From Nitriliruptorales bacterium (GTDB lineage: Bacteria > Actinomycetota > Nitriliruptoria > Euzebyales > Egibacteraceae), in the NCBI GenBank assembly GCA_007119305.1, contig SKPY01000411.1, positions 1-21,696 of the forward strand: 21,696 nucleotides of DNA. The letters are read 5' to 3'. Both the position numbers and the translations under genes were made by a program. Shown one piece after another: positions 6,507-11,733 of the stretch; position 1 is the stretch's first letter, and each line of letters begins with the position of its first letter. The notes under the pieces are model-generated. The model saw only the letters and a program-made list of their open reading frames with translations. It had not been told where the DNA came from and did no database searches.

Positions 6507-6772
6507 AGCTGGCCAAGGTGGTGGGCACCGTCGTCTCCACGATCGAGGCGCCGATCTTCACCGAGCGCAAGCTGCTCGTGTGCGACGTGCTCGACGCACA
6601 CGGGCAGGCGGACGGCAGCTACGTCATCGCTGTCGATCTTGTGGGCGCCGGCGCCGGCGAGACCGTGCTCATCCTCGACGAGGGCAACTCCGCCCGGCAG
6701 ATGCTCGGCGTGCCCACCGGACCGGTCCGCACCGTGGTCGCGGGCATCGTCGACGACGTGAGCCACGGCTAA
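6503..6772 (+). CDS. BMC-P pentameric vertex protein (EutN/CcmL family), copy 3
   Basis: An 89-residue EutN/CcmL-family protein of normal length, starting MKLAKVVGTVVSTIEAPIFT, then KLLVCDVLDAHGQ, YVIAVDLVGAGAGETVLILD, EGNSARQ and VVAGIVDDVSHG. It is the last gene of the BMC operon. Its ATG overlaps the preceding stop (ATGA-type overlap at 6503-6506). The final codons and the TAA (6770-6772) lie inside the left inverted repeat of the tnpB element, so the insertion landed exactly at the gene end or supplied its stop. The protein looks complete: the family normally ends shortly after the IVD motif. Confidence 0.94.
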   Translation: MKLAKVVGTVVSTIEAPIFTERKLLVCDVLDAHGQADGSYVIAVDLVGAGAGETVLILDEGNSARQMLGVPTGPVRTVVAGIVDDVSHG

Positions 6773-6806
6773 GTTCGGCAGCGGGTGTTGATGAGATGCG
6801 GGCAAC
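6761..6806. repeat. Left inverted-repeat arm of the tnpB element
   Basis: These 46 nt align to the reverse complement of 8529-8573 with only transitions plus a one-base length difference. The core 6772-6791 is identical in both arms, followed by AGATGCGG and CAAC. The outer part overlaps the last codons and stop of the BMC-P gene. Confidence 0.8.
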
Positions 6807-6819
6807 ACCTGCTGCGAAC
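6773..6819. terminator. Strong imperfect hairpin after the BMC operon / at the tnpB 3' end
   Basis: Positions 6773-6790 pair with 6803-6819 (GTTCG, CAGC and GGTGTTG blocks), giving 16 Watson-Crick pairs, one G-U on the plus strand and one bulged G, around a 12-nt loop. It begins one base after the BMC-P stop codon, so it could end the BMC transcript, although there is no T-run. It could equally be the subterminal hairpin of the element or the 3' part of an omega-RNA read from the minus strand. Confidence 0.5.
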
Positions 6820-6930
6820 CCGACCTCGACACCCCTTGAATGGCGGCGGGGTCGCGTCCGTCTCTCACACCGCACCTGCCGGAACCCGTTCGGGTTCGGC
6901 GGGGGCGGATGGATCGGTTGCGGCCTCGAA
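6773..6930 (-). ncRNA. Possible omega-RNA (reRNA) region of TnpB
   Basis: TnpB nucleases use a guide RNA that overlaps the end of tnpB and runs to the element's right end, with the guide taken from the flanking DNA. Here that corresponds to the minus strand across the tnpB 3' end and the 92 nt beyond it, including the 6773-6819 hairpin. The limits are guesses. If the RNA exists, its guide would be complementary to the 3' end of the neighbouring BMC-P gene. Confidence 0.3.
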
Positions 6931-8493
6931 CGACCCGCGCCCACCAGCGCCTGGCGCCGGTTCGGTCTCACCGGGCCGTGACCGTGCTGGTCTCGGCTCG
7001 CCGTTTTGCGTCTCCCCGCGTATCGAGGCGACGGCCAGCGCACGCTGGCTGACCTGCTCATGCTGCTGGTGCTGTCGGTGTTGCTGTTCGCGCAGGAGGC
7101 GTTCGCCTTCGGCGCGGATGTTGCGGGCGGCGTTCACGTCCCGGCCCAGGGACAGCCCGCAGGTGCTGCAGGTGTAGACGCGTTGCCACAACGCCAGCTT
7201 GGTTCTCGCCTGGCATCGTGAGCACGTCTGCGTGCTCGGATAGGTCCGGCCGACCTTGACCAGCGTCGCGCCTTGGTCGGTGGTCTTGTAGTCGAGCTGG
7301 CGGACCAGCTCACCCATCGACGCCTCCGCCACCGACCGGCCGTTGCGCAGCCCCTTGCGGGCTGCCATCCCGGCGATGTTGAGGTCCTCGACGCAGACGA
7401 CGTCGAAGCCGCCCGCGAGCCTGCGGGACAGCTCGTGCAGGTACAGGACGCGGGTTCGGGTGACCCGCCCGTGCAGCTTCGCGCGGCGGCGCAGCAGCTT
7501 CGCCCGGTTCTTGCTGCCCTTGACGCTGCGGGCGATCGCCCGGTCGATGCGCTGCAGCCGTGCCAGATGCGCCTGGAGCACCCGCGGGTTGGGAACGTGA
7601 CCGTGCTCGTCGGTCAACCCCGCCACCGGACGGTCCAAGGTGGCCAGGTGCTTCAAGCCCAAGTCCACGCCGACCGCGCCGCCGTGACGCTTCACGGGGT
7701 GGCCGGGCTTGCGCAGCCGCGTGGTCCCGTCGGCCAGGCGCATGCGGAACACCGCGACCCAGCGGCCACCCTCATGCTTGATCGTCAGCGCCTGCACCGT
7801 CGCCCGGCCCGACGCGCACAGGTTCCACACCTGCCGGATCACGTCGGGCTGGTGGGTGTGCAGCCACGCGATCTCGCCACGGCGGTCCCGACCGGCAGGC
7901 TGCTCGCTCTTGGGACGGGTGTGGCGCCGCTCCCACGTCCCATCGCCCGCACGCTGGGGCAACATCAGACGGACGTGCGCCCTGGTGGCCGGGTTGATCC
8001 AGTGGCGATGATCCACGCCCTCGGCGAGCTCGACGAACGTGACCGCCTGACGAGAATGCCGGTTCTTGAACCGGGGGAACCCAACCCGGGCGCCTCGACG
8101 CTTCGCTGACCTGGACTCCGAGTAGTTCTTCAGCGCGGCTGCGGCGTTGTCCAACCCCGTGCGAAACGCGTGGATGGACACGTCGCGGTGCCACGGGTGC
8201 ACCTCGTCGCGGACTGCCCGCCACGCCGCGGTCAACGACTCCCGCGACCAGCCCAGCGCCGGAGTCAGGTCCTCCTCGGGCACACCCCGCTCCCGCTCGG
8301 CGGCGCGCACCGCGAGGTTGTCTCGAACCTGGGAGATCGCCCAGTTGTACGCCGCACGCATCGACCCGGTGTAGCTACGCAGCCACCGCTCCTGCGACGG
8401 TGACGGATCCAGCACCACCTCCACCGCACGGGTGACACGACCGCCGACGGCGGTCTGCACCTCCAGGCTGTCGAGTTGGCGGTCGTGGCCCAT
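6865..8493 (-). CDS. tnpB: TnpB, RNA-guided endonuclease of IS200/IS605-type elements
   Basis: A 542-residue TnpB. The N-terminal part contains VEVVLDPSPSQERWLRSYTG and AAYNWAI (about residues 24-60). The RuvC-like triad is intact: Asp277 in VGVDLGLKHLAT, Glu369 in VCVEDLNIAGM and Asp452 in LGRDVNAARNI. The zinc finger (CSRC...CSTC) precedes the last Asp. A roughly 80-residue Gln/His- and Pro-rich tail follows (QQHRQHQQHEQ). TnpB cuts DNA next to a target-adjacent motif, using an RNA made from the element's end. The open frame extends upstream to 9123, antisense to glyS, but the ATG at 8493 fits the family N-terminus. No interrupted reading frame or missing catalytic residue was seen, so it may be active. 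Confidence 0.9.
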   Translation of the reverse strand: MGHDRQLDSLEVQTAVGGRVTRAVEVVLDPSPSQERWLRSYTGSMRAAYNWAISQVRDNLAVRAAERERGVPEEDLTPALGWSRESLTAAWRAVRDEVHPWHRDVSIHAFRTGLDNAAAALKNYSESRSAKRRGARVGFPRFKNRHSRQAVTFVELAEGVDHRHWINPATRAHVRLMLPQRAGDGTWERRHTRPKSEQPAGRDRRGEIAWLHTHQPDVIRQVWNLCASGRATVQALTIKHEGGRWVAVFRMRLADGTTRLRKPGHPVKRHGGAVGVDLGLKHLATLDRPVAGLTDEHGHVPNPRVLQAHLARLQRIDRAIARSVKGSKNRAKLLRRRAKLHGRVTRTRVLYLHELSRRLAGGFDVVCVEDLNIAGMAARKGLRNGRSVAEASMGELVRQLDYKTTDQGATLVKVGRTYPSTQTCSRCQARTKLALWQRVYTCSTCGLSLGRDVNAARNIRAEGERLLREQQHRQHQQHEQVSQRALAVASIRGETQNGEPRPARSRPGETEPAPGAGGRGSFEAATDPSAPAEPERVPAGAV

Positions 8494-8528
8494 CACCCCG
8501 AACAGTGACACGACGGTGCGACACGTCA

Positions 8529-8573
8529 GTTGTCCGCATCTGTCAACACCCGCTGCCGAACTCGGCCACGGCT
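8529..8573. repeat. Right inverted-repeat arm of the tnpB element
   Basis: The reverse complement of these 45 nt matches the left arm at 6761-6806. The pairing hairpin present on the left side is not conserved here: beyond the shared CAAC the two ends diverge. Confidence 0.8.
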
Positions 8574-8614
8574 GACCCCGGCACCCCCCGGGGACGGGCC
8601 CGCGCGCCGACCCG

Positions 8615-8679
8615 CCCGGGGGTTGGGAGCACGAGCGGGCGCATGACGCCAAGCTGCGCTCCCAACCCCCCGTCGGGTA
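8615..8679. repeat. 65-bp structured repeat, copy 1
   Basis: This copy is 65 nt and matches copy 2 (8699-8763) at 59 positions with no gaps. A perfect 13-bp outer stem (8618-8630 with 8658-8670) encloses an inner GGCG/CGCC stem. It lies between the tnpB element and the glyS promoter. It has no protein-coding look. Confidence 0.85.
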
Positions 8680-8698
8680 GGCGCTGCGCGCATGCCGC

Positions 8699-8763
8699 CC
8701 CGGGGGTTGGGAGCACGAGCGGGCGCGTGGCGTCAAGCTGCGCTCCCGACCCCCCGACGGGGA
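8699..8763. repeat. 65-bp structured repeat, copy 2
   Basis: Second tandem copy, 84 nt from the first. The outer stem (8702-8714 with 8742-8754) keeps pairing through a U-G wobble, and the inner stem through a G-U wobble. The copy ends 5 nt before the -10 box of glyS. Confidence 0.85.
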
Positions 8764-8768
8764 TGGGG

Positions 8769-8807
8769 TACGCTCGGGGATCGAGCCCCCGGGAGCCACT
8801 CGGGGGC
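8769..8807 (+). promoter_or_regulatory. glyS promoter -10 box and leader hairpin
   Basis: TACGCT (8769-8774) is a good actinobacterial -10 box, predicting a start near 8781 and a leader of about 52 nt. The leader opens with a hairpin, GCCCCCGGG (8785-8793) pairing with CTCGGGGGC (8799-8807) around a 5-nt loop. No convincing -35 box is seen, because the expected place falls within the second 65-bp repeat. I see no T-box features. Confidence 0.45.
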
Positions 8808-8832
8808 CGTTGCGATGAAGAGGACGGAGCCG

Positions 8833-10251
8833 ATGACCGAGCGCCACCTGCCGCCGCCTGTGCACGCGGACATCGTCCGCGTCGACGCCCACGCCGACGA
8901 CGAGGCAGGCGAGCACCACACGTCGATGGCGGAGATCGTCGAGCTGTGCAAGCGACGCGGCATCATCTTCCAGTCCAGCGAGCTCTACGGGGGCCTCCGC
9001 GGGGCGTGGGACTACGGCCCACTCGGCGCGGCGATGAAGGACAACGTCAAGACCGCGTGGAAGCGGGCGATGCTCCAGCTCCGCGACGACATCGTCAGCA
9101 TCGACGCGGCCATCCTCATGCACCCGAAGGTCTGGGAGGCCTCAGGGCACGTCCAGGGGTTCACCGACCCCCTCGTCGAGTGCCGTGACTGCCACCAGCG
9201 CTTCCGGGCCGATCAGCTGGCGGCGAACGCGAAGGGCGAGGCCTACTGCGAGAACTGCGGCGGGAAGGACTTCACCGAGCCGCGCCAGTTCAACCTCATG
9301 TTCCGCACCTTCGTGGGCCCCACCGAGGATTCCAGCAGCCAGGTGTGGCTGCGCCCCGAGACGGCTCAGGCGATGTTCGTCGACTTCGCGCACGTCCAGC
9401 TCACCAGCCGCCAGAAGGTGCCGTTCGGCATCGCGCAGGTCGGCAAGAGCTTCCGCAACGAGATCACCCCCCGCAACTTCATCTTCCGGGTGCGTGAGTT
9501 CGAGCAGATGGAGATGGAGTACTTCGTCAAGCCTGGCACGGACGAGGCGTGGCACGAGTACTGGATCGCCGAGCGCTGGAACTGGTACACACGCCTCGGC
9601 ATCCGCCCCGAGAACCTGCGCATCCGCCCGCACGCCGACGACGAGCTGTCGCACTACGCCAAGGCGACCGTCGATGTCGAGTACCGCTTCCCGTTCGCGT
9701 GGAGCGAGCTGGAGGGCATCGCGAACCGCACCGACTTCGACCTCACCCAGCACGGCCGCCACGCGGGCCGCGAGCTCACCTACTACGAGCAGGAGACCGA
9801 CGAGCGCTACGTTCCGTACGTGATCGAGCCCGCGGCAGGGGTGGACCGCTCGCTGCTCGCGTTCCTCGTCGACGCCTACACGGTGGAGGAGGCGCCCACC
9901 GCCACCGGCGGCACGGAGAAGCGCACGGTGTTGCGGCTCCACCACGCCCTTGCGCCGGTGAAGGTCTCGGTGCTGCCGCTGTCGCGCAACGAGAAGCTCG
10001 TGCCGACCGCGCAGAAGGTCAGTGACCTGCTGCGCCCGCGGTGGCTGATCGCCTACGACGACGCCGGCTCCATCGGCAAGCGCTACCGCCGCCAGGACGA
10101 GGTCGGGACGCCGTTCTGCGTCACCGTCGACTTCGAGACCGTCGAGGACGACGACGCGGTGACGGTCCGTGACCGCGACACGATGGCCCAGGACCGCGTG
10201 TCGATCGACCGGCTCCCGGAGTTCCTCGCGGAGCGCCTCGACCTGCCGTGA
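8833..10251 (+). CDS. glyS: Glycine--tRNA ligase, homodimeric type
   Basis: A class II aminoacyl-tRNA synthetase that charges tRNA-Gly, 472 residues from the chosen start. Motifs: KRRGIIFQSSELYGGLRGAW, DYGPLGAAMK, VWEASGHVQGFTDPLVEC, a zinc-binding pair CRDC/CENC (Cys117, 120, 139, 142), then WLRPETAQAMFVDF and the motif 2 region FGIAQVGKSFRNEITPRNFI. The C-terminal anticodon-binding domain starts near residue 370 (LAPVKVSVLPLSRNEKLVPT). This is the single-chain alpha2 form used by actinobacteria, archaea and eukaryotes, not the alpha2beta2 GlyQ/GlyS form. The ATG at 8833 is preceded by AGGACGGAG, whereas the in-frame ATG at 8815 lacks a binding site. It is probably monocistronic, since the next gene is convergent. 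Confidence 0.96.
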   Translation: MTERHLPPPVHADIVRVDAHADDEAGEHHTSMAEIVELCKRRGIIFQSSELYGGLRGAWDYGPLGAAMKDNVKTAWKRAMLQLRDDIVSIDAAILMHPKVWEASGHVQGFTDPLVECRDCHQRFRADQLAANAKGEAYCENCGGKDFTEPRQFNLMFRTFVGPTEDSSSQVWLRPETAQAMFVDFAHVQLTSRQKVPFGIAQVGKSFRNEITPRNFIFRVREFEQMEMEYFVKPGTDEAWHEYWIAERWNWYTRLGIRPENLRIRPHADDELSHYAKATVDVEYRFPFAWSELEGIANRTDFDLTQHGRHAGRELTYYEQETDERYVPYVIEPAAGVDRSLLAFLVDAYTVEEAPTATGGTEKRTVLRLHHALAPVKVSVLPLSRNEKLVPTAQKVSDLLRPRWLIAYDDAGSIGKRYRRQDEVGTPFCVTVDFETVEDDDAVTVRDRDTMAQDRVSIDRLPEFLAERLDLP

Positions 10252-10291
10252 CCAGCGTGCGCCGGGGAACAGCCCGGACGCGCTCCTGCGG

Positions 10292-10627
10292 TCAGTGCCA
10301 GCCGCCCCAGCGCCGGTAGGGGTCGGGCGGGGCGTCCGGGTCGCGGGGCGGTGGCGTCGCCGTGCCCGGCCCGCGCAGGTCGCGCACCTCCTCGAGCGTC
10401 TGCTCGGTGCGGATCAGGATCTGCGCGATGGCCTTGGTCGCCCAGGAGGCCAGCCGCAACCCCGCACCGGCGACGAACGTGAGCACCCAGGCGACCACCG
10501 CGAACGCGGGCTGACCGTCCCTGAACAGCAGCGCTCCGGCCACCACCCCGGCGAAGCCCGCGGCGTACACGAGCCCGTCGGCGACCCGGGCAGCGGTCTG
10601 CAGCTCGCGTGGCTTCACGGGTTCCAT
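10292..10627 (-). CDS. Small two-helix membrane protein, unknown function
   Basis: A 111-residue protein I do not recognise. Two hydrophobic segments are visible: about residues 19-36 (LVYAAGFAGVVAGALLF) and 42-58 (FAVVAWVLTFVAGAGLRL). A short charged stretch with an ILIRTEQTLEEVRDL helix and a Pro/Asp-rich tail ending YRRWGGWH follow. It is probably an inner-membrane protein with both termini cytoplasmic. An AAGGAG lies 5 nt upstream of the ATG. It converges with glyS (40-nt gap) and diverges from the dGTPase-like gene, about 60 nt apart, so the two may share a control region. Reality as a gene is supported by the binding site and clear membrane segments. Confidence 0.75.
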   Translation of the reverse strand: MEPVKPRELQTAARVADGLVYAAGFAGVVAGALLFRDGQPAFAVVAWVLTFVAGAGLRLASWATKAIAQILIRTEQTLEEVRDLRGPGTATPPPRDPDAPPDPYRRWGGWH

Positions 10628-10673
10628 CGTCTGCTCCTTGGCCCAGATCCGGCAGCGTCCGGGACCCCGATGC

Positions 10674-10679
10674 TACGAT
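10674..10679 (+). promoter_or_regulatory. -10 box of the dGTPase-like gene (leaderless start)
   Basis: TACGAT at 10674-10679 lies 7 nt before the GTG at 10687, so transcription would start at or next to the start codon. No Shine-Dalgarno sequence is present, which is consistent with leaderless translation. No clear -35 hexamer is seen. Confidence 0.45.
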
Positions 10680-10686
10680 CTGCATC

Positions 10687-11628
10687 GTGGTGCGACCGCA
10701 GAGCTTCCGCGAACGGCTGGAGGAGTTCGAGCGCGCGAGCCTCTCCACCTGGGCGGTGACGGCGACGGAGACGAAGGGCCGGGACCGTCACGAGGAACCG
10801 GACCCGCTGCGAACCGCCTTCCAGATCGACGTGCACCGCCTCCTGAGCTCGCGCGGCTTCGAGGCGCTTGCTGGCAAGTCCGCGTGGCTTCCGACGGCGT
10901 CCGCGCCGAACCTGCTCCTCGTGACCCTCGAGGCCGTGCGCCTCGCCGGTTCGCTCGCGCGTGCGCTGCGGCTCAACGCCGATCTCACCCAGGCGATCGC
11001 CCTCGGGCACGCGCTGGGCGCCCCCCCGTTCGCGGACGCCGGGGTGGCCGCCCTGGCCGACTTCGGCTATGAGCCGCGCGAGCAGGCGCTACGGGTCGTC
11101 GAACGCCTCGAGTGGGACGGGGCCGGCCTCAACCTCACCTGGGAGACCCGCGACGGGATCCTTACGGTCACGGGGCCGCGCCAGCCCGCCACCGTCGAGG
11201 GCCAGGTGGTGCGGCTGGCCGTCGTGCTCGCACAGCTCACCCGGTCGCCGGGGGTGGCGGGCGCCGCTCGGGACCCCCGGATCAGGATGCGTCTCGGTGC
11301 GCATCCCCGGGAGTGGGGTGACGCGCTCATCGCCCGGGCCGCCACCGCGTCGGTCGACAGCCCGAAGATCCGGTTGGGCGACGAGGGCGAGGCGCTGCTC
11401 GGGGCGCTGAGCGACGCCGTGGAGCAGGCCCGGGGGCCCAGCGCGGCCGCGGCCGCGGAGCGGCACCGTGCCGTGCACTGCCTGCAGAGCCTCGCGATCT
11501 ACGCCCTGGAGCACGGCTCGACGGCAGCGGACGAGGGTGCGCGCTCCCGCATGATCGACGAGCTCGTGCTGCGCTCGGAGCGGGACGTCGTCGCGGCGTA
11601 CCGGGCTCGGTTCGAGCCCGGCGCGTAG
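10687..11628 (+). CDS. dGTPase-like HD-superfamily protein with lost metal ligands (probable pseudoenzyme)
   Basis: A 313-residue protein whose framework is clearly that of deoxyguanosinetriphosphate triphosphohydrolase: SFRERLEEFERASLS, EEPDPLRTAFQIDVHRLLSS, RALRLNADLTQAIALGHALG, GLNLTWETRDGIL and TVEGQVVRLAVVLAQ. The usual HD-domain ligands are missing. The family's THTLEV His is Val79 (LLVTLEAV). GHDLGH is GHALGA, leaving His108 but losing Asp and the second His. HNEQSLRV is PREQALRV. The late NHDIDDA Asp is gone. It therefore should not hydrolyse dGTP by the normal mechanism. The gene keeps the common position before dnaG. GTG 10687 (or 10690) follows a -10 box directly. No frameshift or internal stop is seen, so it is retained as a protein, perhaps structural or regulatory (inference). 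Confidence 0.85.
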   Translation: MVRPQSFRERLEEFERASLSTWAVTATETKGRDRHEEPDPLRTAFQIDVHRLLSSRGFEALAGKSAWLPTASAPNLLLVTLEAVRLAGSLARALRLNADLTQAIALGHALGAPPFADAGVAALADFGYEPREQALRVVERLEWDGAGLNLTWETRDGILTVTGPRQPATVEGQVVRLAVVLAQLTRSPGVAGAARDPRIRMRLGAHPREWGDALIARAATASVDSPKIRLGDEGEALLGALSDAVEQARGPSAAAAAERHRAVHCLQSLAIYALEHGSTAADEGARSRMIDELVLRSERDVVAAYRARFEPGA

Positions 11629-11694
11629 CGCGGGGCCGCCGCTCGCCCAGCCCTGCACATCCACAGCCGGGCCCCCGGCCGTGCGGCCCGGGTC

Positions 11695-11700
11695 TACACT
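11695..11700 (+). promoter_or_regulatory. -10 box of dnaG
   Basis: TACACT at 11695-11700, with a predicted start near 11707 and a 27-nt leader that carries GGAG (11726-11729) before the GTG at 11734. Upstream, CCGGGC and GCCCGG (about 11668-11692) can pair and may end the preceding transcript. Confidence 0.5.
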
Positions 11701-11733
11701 CGCCCCATCCCGCCCTGCGAGGACCGGAGCGCT

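Larger units (their letters stand above)
6761..8573. mobile_element. tnpB-only insertion element (IS200/IS605-like) with long inverted ends
   Basis: This roughly 1.8-kb element carries one gene, tnpB, on the minus strand. No tnpA (Y1 transposase or serine recombinase) is visible, so it is non-autonomous or decayed. Its boundaries are taken from imperfect inverted repeats at 6761-6806 and 8529-8573 that match at about 39 of 46 positions, including a 20-bp perfect core (6772-6791 and 8543-8562). Classical IS200/IS605 ends have subterminal hairpins instead of inverted repeats, so the end structure is unusual. Exact ends and target duplication are not certain. A short GCCACGGCT occurs near both outer edges, but it falls inside the aligned arms. 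Confidence 0.7.

Noticed and set aside
6503..6772. Third BMC-P gene truncated by the mobile element
   Set aside because: At 89 residues it has full family length and ends after the conserved IVD motif.
6762..8574. GCCACGGCT near both outer edges as a target-site duplication
   Set aside because: The copies are not directly adjacent to identical end points and fall inside the aligned inverted arms, where the near-palindromic AGCC..GGCT explains them.
8615..8763. CRISPR array
   Set aside because: Only two 65-bp units with a 19-nt gap and internal structure. No cas genes and no spacer-repeat regularity.
8764..8832. T-box or other known riboswitch in the glyS leader
   Set aside because: Only about 50 nt of leader with a single simple hairpin. 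No T-box sequence or specifier loop.
8494..9123. Upstream extension of the tnpB frame to 752 codons
   Set aside because: It crosses the inverted repeat and the structured repeats and runs antisense to glyS. The family N-terminus begins near the ATG at 8493.
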